A stretch of 44,415 nucleotides of DNA from an uncultured Erysipelotrichaceae bacterium. GTDB lineage: Bacteria > Bacillota_I > Bacilli_A > Erysipelotrichales > Erysipelotrichaceae. A program made the translations under genes and the position numbers. Under the pieces are notes generated by a model. The model was not told where the DNA came from, ran no database searches, and worked only from the letters and a program-made list of their open reading frames with translations. Below are positions 32,547 to 40,879 of this stretch, piece after piece. The DNA is taken from assembly GCA_947167125.1 (NCBI GenBank), contig CAMVGT010000015.1:1-44415 (forward strand). The letters run 5' to 3'. The first letter of the stretch is position 1. Every line of letters begins with the position of its first letter.

Positions 32547-34800
32547 TTATTCACCCTGAGCGGCTGCGGCCGGTTTTTCTTTTTTCGCCCGGAAGACTCT
32601 TTTTTCCGTCTTTCCCGGTTTTGTTTTCGGGGCCGCTTTCTTTTGAGCTGTTCTTCTTTTGGCCGGTGTTTTCTTTGCCGGCTTTTTCTTCGCATTCTGT
32701 TTCTTTGCCGGTTTTGTATCTTTAGTTTCTTTAGTATCTTCGGCTGCGGCAACAGCGGCTTCCTCAACGATTTCTTCTTCCTTGAGGGCGGCACTGTCCT
32801 GTTTCCAGGCAGCGGTGTTTTCACCGCCTCTGTGCATCAGGAACTGGGCAGCCGTGTTCAGATCGTCAAAGACACACCCCTGTGTAAACTGGGATCTGCC
32901 GTTTTCAAGGGAATGGAAATAGCCTCTTTCATCGAGATCAAGATACAGCTTGCGCATCTTCTTCATTTCCCTGGGGCTGTATTCCTTCATGACCGAACCG
33001 GACATGACTTCAATCTTTCCGTCATCCAGCCTGATCGCCCTGGCACTGACGGTCGGTGTGTTCAATGACCATGTGCTGCGGTCTTCTTCAACCTCAAGGT
33101 GTGTTTTCTCCCTGATCGCATTGGCACCGTTGTACGGATAGATCCGGATGATCTGTTCTGTCAGTTCATCGCAGCGTTTCAGAATGTCATCCTTTGTCCA
33201 TGTTCTCTTCTTCAGGATTTCCGTATTCATGCGGATGTGAAGGGTCTTTTTGAGAATCTGCTTTTTATAATTGAAATCCTCGTTGCCCATCCTGGAATTG
33301 TCATAGACAGCGCACAGTGTCAGGTTTCCGATCAGGTTGGCATAGAAAGTATATTCATCCTCATCCTTTGTGCCGGAATTCTTCACCCACCATTTGTTCG
33401 GATTCTGCGGCATGATGTGTTCGATATTCAGATCGGATGTATCAACTGCGGCAGTCGATTCGTTCCAGCACCGGACGGATGCACATCAGGGAATAGGCGT
33501 TGAGTTCCTTCATCTGGGTGCGCAGCTGATCATCGGTAGGCATGGCAAGCGTCTTGCCTTTGTTGTAGGTGATCAGATGCAGCTTGGTCAGAGAAAGAAT
33601 ATCCTGTTTCCGGTTGCGGTTTTTCGCCGTCATAACGGTTCTTAACAATGTCGGGAAATATCTGCTGAGTGATGAAGAATCATTTCCGCAGAGCGCTCTT
33701 CTGGTGAGATAGGAATCAATCAGACGGATCTCTGCGACCATTGTGTTGACGGAAATCTTTCCTTCATCAAAAAGATGATACATTTCCATTAAGAACGGTG
33801 CCGGCATGACGGAATCGCTTCTTCTGAAATCGGCCAGTGCCTTTTCAATGACTTCGTTTTCGCACGGTCCGATATAGATGTCATGGTAATAGCGGCAGTA
33901 GCGGTTGATTTCACGGAGCTTTGTCTCCGCATCATCCTGCCATCTGTTCCAGAATTCCTTGAATCCTTCATAGACATCTCTGCGGTTGAGCAGTTCATAT
34001 GTCTTGATCGCAAGATAAAAGCGGAAGAATTCTTCCAGCTTTCTGGATTCGGGATAATATTCCTCCAGCGGCTGCCAGTACATTTCATACAGTCTTTCCT
34101 GCACTTCATCGGTGTGGTTCATCAGCACGTAGTTGCGGATGAGATCAGCCGAAGTCAGAGGAGCGCCGGTTGAGTTGATTGATTCAAAAATCTGCTGGGC
34201 ATTGTCGGTTTCCGAAAGCGGGAATTCGAGAATGTCGAGTCTGGAAAGAGAATCCAGAATTTCAAGCAGTGTATGCCTTTTCGCGATTTCACGGATTCTG
34301 CGGATGATGAAATCATAGTTGCGGTAGACGCCCGATTCCTTTTCCTTGCGGGAAAGATCATTGACACTTCCGTAAACCAGTCTTGCATAGACATCATCTG
34401 TGGAAACTGCCGGCTTGAGTCTCAGGCTTCCCTGTGCCGCATGGCGGTTGTAAAGGAAGTAGTCATCAATCATTCCGGCTGTTTCTTTATCCTTCTTTTC
34501 TTCAGCGACACGCTTGAGGGCAAGAAGGAAAATAAATGTTGTTGTCAGTCTCTGCTGTCCGTCGACAATCTGCAGCTGGCGGAACATTGCGGAGATTCTT
34601 GTTTCAAGATAGATAATGATACCGAGAAAATGAGCGGATGTTCTGTTTTCAATCAGATCCTCCAGGTCGCTCATAAAACGCGCGGTTTCCTTCTGCGGAT
34701 TCCACGTGTAGGTTCTCTGATATACAGGGATGACAAACTGCGATCCCATTGTTGTTTTTATAAAGTCAGAAATACTTGTTCTGACAGGCTGTTTCAGCAT
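32547..34800 (-). pseudogene. GmrSD-like DUF262-DUF1524-DUF4357 protein with basic tail, frameshifted
   Basis: Two adjacent frames form one gene of about 745 codons. Frame 1 (34800-33442) is DUF262: VIPVYQRTYTW and IVDGQQRLTTT (DGQQR, residues 80-84), ending ...VLERIDCRS. In the +1 frame homology goes on without a gap: TAAVDTSDLN, then IEHIMPQNPN (the His of the DUF1524 HNH nuclease) and GNLTLCAVYDNSRMGNEDF. Next is a DUF4357-like unit (ARAIRLDDGKIEVMSGS ... AAQFLMHRGGENTAAWK) and a Lys/Ala/Pro-rich tail of about 70 residues. One extra base near 33455-33470 explains the shift. DUF262/DUF1524 proteins (GmrSD, SspE) are nucleotide-driven nucleases against modified or phage DNA. AAAGGATGG precedes the ATG. 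Confidence 0.8.
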
Positions 34801-34826
34801 AAAACCATCCTTTCGGTTCTTTCCGT

Positions 34827-34832
34827 ATTATA
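34827..34832 (-). promoter_or_regulatory. Extended -10 promoter of the DUF262 gene
   Basis: The minus strand reads TGC-TATAAT, 27 nt before the DUF262 ATG and just upstream of the ydcF stop region. No clear -35. Confidence 0.5.
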
Positions 34833-34850
34833 GCATACGGCATGCATGGA

Positions 34851-35468
34851 TCAGAAACCGCCCACGGAGAATATATGCGCCAGCATATATCCGATCAGCG
34901 TATATGTCTCCCGCCATAAAAACGGCAGCTGGGTGGACAGCGTGATGTAGCGGCTGGAAGGAGTCGGTGAGGAATACGCCTGAATGCCGCAGTCCTTTGC
35001 CATGACCATTGCCCTTTTCATATGCAGAGGATCACTGACAATGATCGCTGTCTCAAATCCGTTTTCATCCATGATCTCTTTGGAATATCTCAGATTCTCC
35101 AATGTGACGGAAGATAATTCTTCCAGATAAAGATCATCCGGACTGATTCCGACCTCTTCGGCATAATAGGAAGCGATCTCCGCGTCGGACATATGATTGC
35201 CTTCCGCAACACCCCCGGTCAGGATCACATTGTCCGCATAGCCTTCCTTATACAGATTTGCGGCATGATTGATGCGCTCCGCAAATACCGGGGTAACGCC
35301 GCTTTCATACGCCGCAGCCCCAAGCACGATAATCACATCCGCATTTGTCCGTTCATCCTTTGTTCCGTAAAACCATATATCGGCTGCTGTAAAAGGCACG
35401 CTCAGTACAATCAGTAAGACGAGCCATCCCAGCAGTGAAAACTTCTTTTTCTTTTTTGCCATAGACAC
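34851..35468 (-). CDS. YdcF/DUF218 family membrane-anchored protein
   Basis: 203-205 residues. A Lys-rich start is followed by one membrane helix (LLGWLVLLIVLSVPFTAADIW, residues about 12-32) and a DUF218 domain: ADVIIVLGAAAYESG, VILTGGVAEGNHMSDAEIASYYAE and TAIIVSDPLHMKRAM. SanA/YdcF-type proteins are linked to envelope integrity; the activity is unknown. The start is GTG at 35468 or ATG at 35462. No good ribosome site is present, and an extended -10 (TGG-TATGAT, 35480-35475) ends 6 nt before the GTG, so the leader is absent or only 6 nt long. Confidence 0.88.
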   Translation of the reverse strand: MSMAKKKKKFSLLGWLVLLIVLSVPFTAADIWFYGTKDERTNADVIIVLGAAAYESGVTPVFAERINHAANLYKEGYADNVILTGGVAEGNHMSDAEIASYYAEEVGISPDDLYLEELSSVTLENLRYSKEIMDENGFETAIIVSDPLHMKRAMVMAKDCGIQAYSSPTPSSRYITLSTQLPFLWRETYTLIGYMLAHIFSVGGF

Positions 35469-35474
35469 CCGACA

Positions 35475-35480
35475 ATCATA
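35475..35480 (-). promoter_or_regulatory. Extended -10 box of the ydcF-like gene
   Basis: TGG-TATGAT on the minus strand ends 6 nt before a GTG start. It is one of several such close placements in this window. Confidence 0.45.
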
Positions 35481-35538
35481 CCATCTGAACCCGCAAATAT
35501 AAATTGAATATTTCTATCAAAAAATTTTAAAAAAGTAG

Positions 35539-35567
35539 TTGCGCGATGCTTGACCCCGTGCTATTAT
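35539..35567 (+). promoter_or_regulatory. Promoter of the tRNA-Glu/tRNA-Trp operon
   Basis: TTGCGC (35539-35544), a 17-bp spacer and TATTAT (35562-35567); the tRNA begins 13 nt later. Confidence 0.5.
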
Positions 35568-35579
35568 ACATAAGCACCT

Positions 35580-35653
35580 GGCGCGTTGGTGAAGTGGCTT
35601 AACACACCGCCCTTTCACGGCGGCATTCACGGGTTCGAATCCCGTACGCGTCA
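35580..35653 (+). tRNA. tRNA-Glu (anticodon TTC)
   Basis: 74 bases. The acceptor GGCGCGT pairs with ACGCGTC (one G-T pair). The anticodon loop is CTTTCAC and the T arm is ACGGG TTCGAAT CCCGT. CCA is not encoded. Confidence 0.95.
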
Positions 35654-35664
35654 CTTTTTGTTTT

Positions 35665-35738
35665 AGGGGTATCGTACAATGGTAGTACATCGGTCTCCAA
35701 AACCGCTGATGGGAGTTCGATTCTCTCTACCCCTGCCA
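35665..35738 (+). tRNA. tRNA-Trp (anticodon CCA)
   Basis: 74 bases with encoded CCA. The acceptor AGGGGTA pairs with TACCCCT. The anticodon loop is CTCCAAA. It lies 11 nt after tRNA-Glu and is cotranscribed with it. Confidence 0.93.
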
Positions 35739-35740
35739 TA

Positions 35741-35772
35741 AAAAAGCATCCCGATGAAGGATGCTTTTTATG
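35741..35772 (+). terminator. Terminator of the tRNA-Glu/tRNA-Trp operon
   Basis: AAAAAGCATCC (35741-35751) pairs with GGATGCTTTTT (35759-35769). Confidence 0.85.
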
Positions 35773-35778
35773 TTTTAT

Positions 35779-35808
35779 GGCACCCTTTTTCATCGGGTGC
35801 CGTTTTTT
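35779..35808 (+). terminator. Second, tandem terminator after the tRNA operon
   Basis: GGCACCC (35779-35785) pairs with GGGTGCC (35795-35801), then GTTTTTT. It ends at the stop of the convergent prephenate dehydratase-like gene. Confidence 0.7.
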
Positions 35809-35812
35809 ATTT

Positions 35813-36763
35813 TCAGTTTTTCTTTTCTATAACATCGAAACTGCCGAGATACCGGATTTCCGGAATTTTTCTGACTTTTTCGATCTGCTCTGATGTGATT
35901 GCATCGCCGTTTTTGTTTTCAGCTTCAATGATGTAATGATAGGAACCAAGATAGCTTCCTTCCGGACGGTCATGGATTGTCACAAGCTCCAGCCCTGCTT
36001 CAGAAATACCGATAATGACATCATCAATCCGGTTCGCTTCGCAATCCGCCACAAATACAGCACGGTGATATGTATTTCCTGACGGTAATGATGCAGTCAG
36101 AACATAGAATCTGGTTTTGTTTGTATCGGTAATCTGAACATTTTCAGCCAGCACCTCAAGACCATAGAGATCTGCGGCTGCAGGTGCGGCGATCGCCGCA
36201 ATTGTCTGATCGCCTGTTTCAGCCACATAGCTTGCGGCAGCGGCTGTGCTTGCCATTTCCTGAGTCTGAGCATCCGGAAGATGTTCTTTTCTCCATTCCT
36301 TGCTTTGGGTGATGCCCTGGGCATGGGAACAGACTGTTTTGATCTCTTCAAGTTTCGTGCCGGGAATTCCCATCAATGTCTGGCTGATCGGAAGAATCAC
36401 TTCACCTGTGACATAAACATTTTCTTCACCGATCAAAGCATCCACATAATTGACTACTGCCCCGCCCAGTGTATTCTCCTGCGGGATCACTGCATAATCC
36501 GCATTCCCCTTTACAGCATCCGCGATTGCGTCAGCGACTGTCTCACGGGGATTGAATTCTGCGTCTGCAGGAAAGAAGAAACGGGCAGCTTCTTCCGTAT
36601 AGGTGCCTTCAGGTCCAAGGTAGCTGACTGATGCGCCGTTATAAACAGGCTGTTCAGCGGCAGGCGCCGCTTCCTGATCAGATGGGTTGCCGGCACAGCC
36701 GGCGATTGCTGTGCATAATATCAAAGCTGCGGCCAATGCGCTTGTTTTTATTTTGGTCATCAT
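35813..36763 (-). CDS. Prephenate dehydratase with lipoprotein signal peptide (predicted surface-anchored)
   Basis: 316 residues. Residues 1-23 are a lipoprotein signal: basic start, hydrophobic ALAAALILC and lipobox I-A-G-C with Cys23. After a short Pro/Ala linker comes a complete prephenate dehydratase domain (45-222): SYLGPEGTYTEEAA, YAVIPQENTLGGAV, KTVCSHAQGITQSKEW, the STAAAA segment, and NKTRFYVL with the catalytic TRF at 217-219. An ACT domain follows (232-313, GISEAGLELVTIHDRPEGSYLG), as in cytoplasmic PheA. Those enzymes turn prephenate into phenylpyruvate under Phe control. A lipid anchor puts this copy outside the membrane. GGAG precedes the ATG. It is the last gene of a MATE-MFS-dehydratase operon. 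Confidence 0.85.
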   Translation of the reverse strand: MMTKIKTSALAAALILCTAIAGCAGNPSDQEAAPAAEQPVYNGASVSYLGPEGTYTEEAARFFFPADAEFNPRETVADAIADAVKGNADYAVIPQENTLGGAVVNYVDALIGEENVYVTGEVILPISQTLMGIPGTKLEEIKTVCSHAQGITQSKEWRKEHLPDAQTQEMASTAAAASYVAETGDQTIAAIAAPAAADLYGLEVLAENVQITDTNKTRFYVLTASLPSGNTYHRAVFVADCEANRIDDVIIGISEAGLELVTIHDRPEGSYLGSYHYIIEAENKNGDAITSEQIEKVRKIPEIRYLGSFDVIEKKN

Positions 36764-36785
36764 CTTTTCTCCAAAGCAGTCATTC

Positions 36786-38033
36786 TTACTGCTGTGTATT
36801 GTAAATTGCCGATACAGCTTTTTTATTGCGGCCGATCAGAATCACAGCCGCTAGTGCGGTCAGCAGTCCGAATCCCAGCATGACCGATCTGACGGAGAAC
36901 ACTTCACCAAGTGCTCCTGCCGTCACTTCCCCAATTAATGCACCGACCGTATTGAGCATATTGAACGCGCCGTTGAATCTGCCTTTCATCTCATCCGGCA
37001 CATATGCCTGGGTGGCGGAAATCCGGATGGTATAGCTGGTGATGCCGAGAATTCCGGTAATTGCCATAATGAGCGCCATGACCGGAATCGGAAAAAACAG
37101 CAGTGCGCCTTCAAACAGGGAAGTCAGAATATAGACTGTTAGGGCAATGGTGTATTTGTAATGCACAGGAATCTGGAATTTATAGTGCAGCATGCCCGCA
37201 AATGCCCTGCCAGCTGTCGCCATGCCGTAGACAATCATATAAATATATTCGCCGTTGGCATATGTCCCTTTGAAATAAGGTAACATCAATACACTTGTGC
37301 ATCCTCCGAACAGTGCGGAAACCGTGAAATAGGCCGCAATGGCAAAGAGACCTTTGTCAGCAGAAAGATACTGGATTCCTTTTTTGATATCCAGGAAGAT
37401 CTGTTTCTGCATGTTGTCCGTATCGCGGTCTTCTTTTCTTGTTTCAATATATTCTTCTTTCGCTTTGATCTGTGTCTCCATGCATGCGGCAGTAAAGAAG
37501 CAGACCGCATTGACCGCAAGCAGCGGCGCAATGCCCACAAGATTGTAGAAATAGGTCGCAACCGGAATCATCACTGCCGAGAAGGTTTCAAGAACAGAAG
37601 AAATGGAATAGGCCTTCTGGTAATAGCCCTTAGTGATCAGCAGCGGATAAAAGGACTGAAAAGCCGTCATATAGACGCTGTTGATTGAACCGACAATAAA
37701 CACCCCTGCCGCAAGGAACGGAAAGGAGAACCAGCCTTTTGCCAGCAGGAATGAAGCCAGCGCGTAAATACCGGCACTGATGAAATCCAGTGTATAGATT
37801 GTCTTTTTTCTTGAGAAACGGTCCATCCATGCCCCGAACAGTACCGGCATGATAATCTGCGGCAGTGTGAAAAGAACAATATAAATACTGTAGAGAAGCG
37901 TTGAGCCGGTATAGTCAAGGACCAGCAGAGACAGCGCAAAACCGGACATCGCGTTTCCGAACATGGAAATGACGCTGCCCAATGTGATGATTGTAAAATC
38001 CCTGGTCCAAAGACCTTTATTCTCACTGTTCAT
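36786..38033 (-). CDS. MFS transporter (MFS_3-like)
   Basis: 415 residues with twelve hydrophobic segments. The first-half signature is LFGAWMDRFSRKKTIY; the N-terminus FTIITLGSVISMFGNAMSGFALSLLVLDYTGS is typical of the MFS_3 exporters (macrolide- or EntS-like). An acidic/basic central loop (ETQIKAKEEYIETRKEDRDT) separates the halves. It starts 5 nt after the MATE stop and ends 22 nt before the dehydratase gene, so the three are one operon. The substrate is unknown; the context suggests an aromatic metabolite. Confidence 0.9.
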   Translation of the reverse strand: MNSENKGLWTRDFTIITLGSVISMFGNAMSGFALSLLVLDYTGSTLLYSIYIVLFTLPQIIMPVLFGAWMDRFSRKKTIYTLDFISAGIYALASFLLAKGWFSFPFLAAGVFIVGSINSVYMTAFQSFYPLLITKGYYQKAYSISSVLETFSAVMIPVATYFYNLVGIAPLLAVNAVCFFTAACMETQIKAKEEYIETRKEDRDTDNMQKQIFLDIKKGIQYLSADKGLFAIAAYFTVSALFGGCTSVLMLPYFKGTYANGEYIYMIVYGMATAGRAFAGMLHYKFQIPVHYKYTIALTVYILTSLFEGALLFFPIPVMALIMAITGILGITSYTIRISATQAYVPDEMKGRFNGAFNMLNTVGALIGEVTAGALGEVFSVRSVMLGFGLLTALAAVILIGRNKKAVSAIYNTQQ

Positions 38034-38038
38034 GATTC

Positions 38039-39400
38039 TTACCGCTGTTCATTCATTATACTGTCAAAGCCCTTCACTCTGCTGAAAAGTGCTTTGAAAA
38101 GAACCAGATCCGCTGCCAGCCATGCGGCAATCTCCGCCCAGATCATTGCCGGCCAGCCGATCAGACGCGAAACAGCCACCGCCATCAGAATTCTTGCGGC
38201 GCATTCCGCAAAGCCTGAAATCATCGGCACAACCGTATCGCCGAATCCCTGCAGCACAGAGCGGACAATATGAAGAATATAGAGAACCGGCAGAGTGACT
38301 GCCATCAGGTTCAGGAATTCCGTTCCGACCGCAAGCGCATCCAGAGTGGTCTGTCCTTCTTCATTCAGGAAGAAGCCGATGATATGCTTTCCGCCCAGCA
38401 GAATCAATCCGCCGATTGCGGCAGCTGAAAGAATGCCGATCGCAAGCGAAGCTTTGATTCCGTCTTTCACCCTTCTGTATTTTTCAGCGCCGATGTTCTG
38501 TCCGGTATATGTCACCATCGCAAAGCCATAGGCAAGCGCCGCCAGTTCCAAAGCGCCATAGAGCTTGGAAGCCGCCGTATAGCCGGCAATATTGGCAAGG
38601 CCGAATTTGTTGACCTGCGACTGCACGACAATGCCGCCGGCAGAAATCACAAGATTCTGCATCATCATCGGCCAGCTCAGCTTCAGCAGTTCAAGATCAA
38701 TCTCACACGATCTTTTGTAATCTTTCTTTTCCGCTTTCAGTTCATTCAGTGAGCGCATGACATAAAAACAATATAATCCGGCAAGCAGCTGTCCTGCCAC
38801 TGTCGCGGCAGCCGCGCCCCATACGCCTGTATGCAGCACCATCATCATCAGCCAGTCCAGTCCGACATTGATCACAGCCGAAATCGCCATCGCCGCAAGC
38901 GGCGTACGTGAATTGCCCAGTGAACGCAGTACACTGGAGCAGTAATTGAGTAACATCATTGCCGGCATGCCGGCAAATAAAACCATCAGATATTCTTCCG
39001 CAAGCGGCCTGACTTCCAGAGGCGTATTCTGGAAAATCATAACCGGACGGATCATCGCGATGGAAGCCGCTGTCAGAAGCACTGTCATCATCACCGCAAG
39101 AACCGTCGCTCTTGCGCTCACACGCTTCAATTGCTTTTCATCTCCTGCCCCGAATGTCTGGGCAATCAGGATCGCAAACCCCTGGGCAGAGGCCTGGATC
39201 ACGGAAATCATCATATAGGAAAACCAGTCGGTCGATCCAAGCGCCGCCAGAGCACGCACACCAAGGGCACGGGAAATGATCAGTGTATCGGTAATGATGA
39301 AAACCTGCTGCAGGACATTGCCGAGCATTAAAGGAAGTGAAAATAAAAATATGAGTTTTGCCGGAGAGCCTTCGGTCATCCGCCGTACGTTTCTGTTCAT
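38039..39400 (-). CDS. MATE family efflux transporter
   Basis: 453 residues with twelve hydrophobic segments in two halves. It has the MATE opening MTEGSPAKLIFLFSLPLMLGNVLQQ, ALGSTDWFSYMMISVIQASAQGFAIL and the second-half GFAMVTYTGQNIGAEKYRRV. MATE proteins export cationic drugs or metabolites with Na+ or H+. The start is taken at 39400; the frame runs further upstream without family-like sequence. No ribosome site is seen and a TACAAT box ends 7 nt before the ATG, predicting a leaderless mRNA. First gene of the operon with the MFS and dehydratase genes; divergent from rarA. Confidence 0.92.
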   Translation of the reverse strand: MNRNVRRMTEGSPAKLIFLFSLPLMLGNVLQQVFIITDTLIISRALGVRALAALGSTDWFSYMMISVIQASAQGFAILIAQTFGAGDEKQLKRVSARATVLAVMMTVLLTAASIAMIRPVMIFQNTPLEVRPLAEEYLMVLFAGMPAMMLLNYCSSVLRSLGNSRTPLAAMAISAVINVGLDWLMMMVLHTGVWGAAAATVAGQLLAGLYCFYVMRSLNELKAEKKDYKRSCEIDLELLKLSWPMMMQNLVISAGGIVVQSQVNKFGLANIAGYTAASKLYGALELAALAYGFAMVTYTGQNIGAEKYRRVKDGIKASLAIGILSAAAIGGLILLGGKHIIGFFLNEEGQTTLDALAVGTEFLNLMAVTLPVLYILHIVRSVLQGFGDTVVPMISGFAECAARILMAVAVSRLIGWPAMIWAEIAAWLAADLVLFKALFSRVKGFDSIMNEQR

Positions 39401-39407
39401 GGAAAAG

Positions 39408-39413
39408 ATTGTA
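39408..39413 (-). promoter_or_regulatory. -10 box (TACAAT) of the MATE-MFS-dehydratase operon
   Basis: It ends 7 nt before the MATE ATG on the minus strand, so transcription would start at the codon. The -35 is weak (ATTTCA at 17 nt). Confidence 0.5.
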
Positions 39414-39452
39414 GCATAAGCCGGCATTGATGAAATCCATAAACATTTGAAG

Positions 39453-39458
39453 TACAAT
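39453..39458 (+). promoter_or_regulatory. -10 box (TACAAT) of rarA
   Basis: It lies 21 nt before the rarA ATG; ATGAAA 17 nt upstream is a possible -35. The rarA leader, unlike that of the divergent MATE gene, holds AGGAG. Confidence 0.45.
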
Positions 39459-39479
39459 AGGATGGCACAGGAGAACAAC

Positions 39480-40832
39480 ATGGAACAGGGATCACTCTTT
39501 GATGACAGAGCTTCCAGCGGCCCTCTGGCCGACAGGATGCGTCCGCAGTCGCTTGATGAATATGCCGGTCAGCAGCATCTGCTGGCCAAAGACCGCATTC
39601 TGCGCCGGATGATTGACCGCGATGAAGTGCAGTCCATGATTTTCTGGGGTCCTCCCGGGGTCGGGAAAACAACCCTTGCGAGAATCATTGCCCGCTGCAC
39701 AAAATCGCACTTCATCGTTTTTTCTGCTGTCACAAGCGGAATCAAGGAAATCCGGGAAGTGATGAACAAAGCGGAAACCGCACGCTCCATGGGTGAAAAG
39801 ACGATTGTGTTTGTCGATGAGATCCACCGCTTCAACAAAGCCCAGCAGGATGCCTTCCTGCCGTATGTGGAAAGAGGATCGATCATCCTGATCGGCGCCA
39901 CAACCGAAAACCCCTCCTTTGAAATCAACAACGCTCTTCTTTCCCGCTGCAAAGTCTTCACACTCAATCCGCTGCAGACAGAAGATATCAAAAATCTTCT
40001 CAAACGCGCACTGAGCGATCCAAGAGGATTCGGCACATGGGATATTTCAATTGAAGATGATCTGCTGGAGCTGATTGCCAACTATGCCAACGGCGACGCA
40101 AGAACCGCGTTAAACACCCTTGAGCTTGCCGTCATGAACGGTCAGGGCGACAGCGTGCATTCCACCGTCACAAGAGAAGTCATTGAGCAGTGCATTCAGG
40201 GAAAATCCCTTCTGTATGACAAAAAAGGCGAAGAACATTACAACCTGATCTCCGCCCTTCATAAATCCATGCGCAACAGCGACGCCGACGCGGCTGTCTA
40301 TTGGCTTGCAAGAATGCTGGAAGCCGGTGAAGATCCGCTTTATATCGCCCGGCGCGTACTGCGCTTTGCGTCGGAAGACGTGGGCATGGCGGATTCAAGA
40401 GCGCTTGAAATCTGCACCGCCGCTTTCCAGGCCTGCCAGTTTATCGGCATGCCGGAATGTTCGGTTCACTTGACACACGCTGTTGTCTTCTGCTCACTGG
40501 CACCCAAATCCAACTCTCTGGAAGCAGCCTATATGGCAGCTGCCGAAGACGCAAGAAACATGCTGGATGAACCGGTTCCCCTGCAGATCCGCAACGCGCC
40601 GACAAAGCTGATGTCAGAGCTCGGATACGCCAAAGACTATATGTATGCCCATGATTATGAAGGACACATCACCGCCATGCAGTGTCTGCCCGATTCCTTA
40701 AAGGATAAGCACTACTACAATCCTTCCGATCAGGGTGTGGCAAAGCGCGTAAAGGAACATAAGGACCAGATTGAGGCATGGAAAAAGGCCATGCGTCAGA
40801 AGGAAATGCTGGCCAAAGCGAAAAAACAATAA
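39480..40832 (+). CDS. rarA: Replication-associated recombination protein A (AAA+ ATPase)
   Basis: 450 residues, the RarA/MgsA clamp-loader-like family acting at stalled replication forks. Order: LADRMRPQSLDEYAGQQHLL at the start, Walker A GPPGVGKTT near residue 58, Walker B TIVFVDEIHRFNKAQQDA near 110, sensor 1 LIGATTENPSFE, then the tetramerisation domain with YWLARMLEAGEDP, and a C-terminal basic tail. Length agrees with the family. AGGAG 6 nt before the ATG fixes the start. A bidirectional terminator follows. Confidence 0.97.
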   Translation: MEQGSLFDDRASSGPLADRMRPQSLDEYAGQQHLLAKDRILRRMIDRDEVQSMIFWGPPGVGKTTLARIIARCTKSHFIVFSAVTSGIKEIREVMNKAETARSMGEKTIVFVDEIHRFNKAQQDAFLPYVERGSIILIGATTENPSFEINNALLSRCKVFTLNPLQTEDIKNLLKRALSDPRGFGTWDISIEDDLLELIANYANGDARTALNTLELAVMNGQGDSVHSTVTREVIEQCIQGKSLLYDKKGEEHYNLISALHKSMRNSDADAAVYWLARMLEAGEDPLYIARRVLRFASEDVGMADSRALEICTAAFQACQFIGMPECSVHLTHAVVFCSLAPKSNSLEAAYMAAAEDARNMLDEPVPLQIRNAPTKLMSELGYAKDYMYAHDYEGHITAMQCLPDSLKDKHYYNPSDQGVAKRVKEHKDQIEAWKKAMRQKEMLAKAKKQ

Positions 40833-40840
40833 GATTTATA

Positions 40841-40873
40841 AAAGCCGTCTGCGCAAAATTCACAGACGGCTTT
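40841..40873. terminator. Bidirectional terminator between rarA and the DUF554 gene
   Basis: AAAGCCGTCTG (40841-40851) pairs with CAGACGGCTTT (40863-40873). Confidence 0.85.
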
Positions 40874-40879
40874 CATCAT

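Noticed and set aside
33442..33460. Programmed +1 frameshift in the DUF262 gene, like prfB
   Set aside because: The codon before TGA is AGT, which would re-pair poorly after slipping, and there is no internal Shine-Dalgarno at the prfB distance. A plain indel is more likely.
35580..35738. tRNA-Glu/tRNA-Trp as an integration site for a mobile element
   Set aside because: No integrase, no repeated tRNA end and no foreign-looking genes adjacent.
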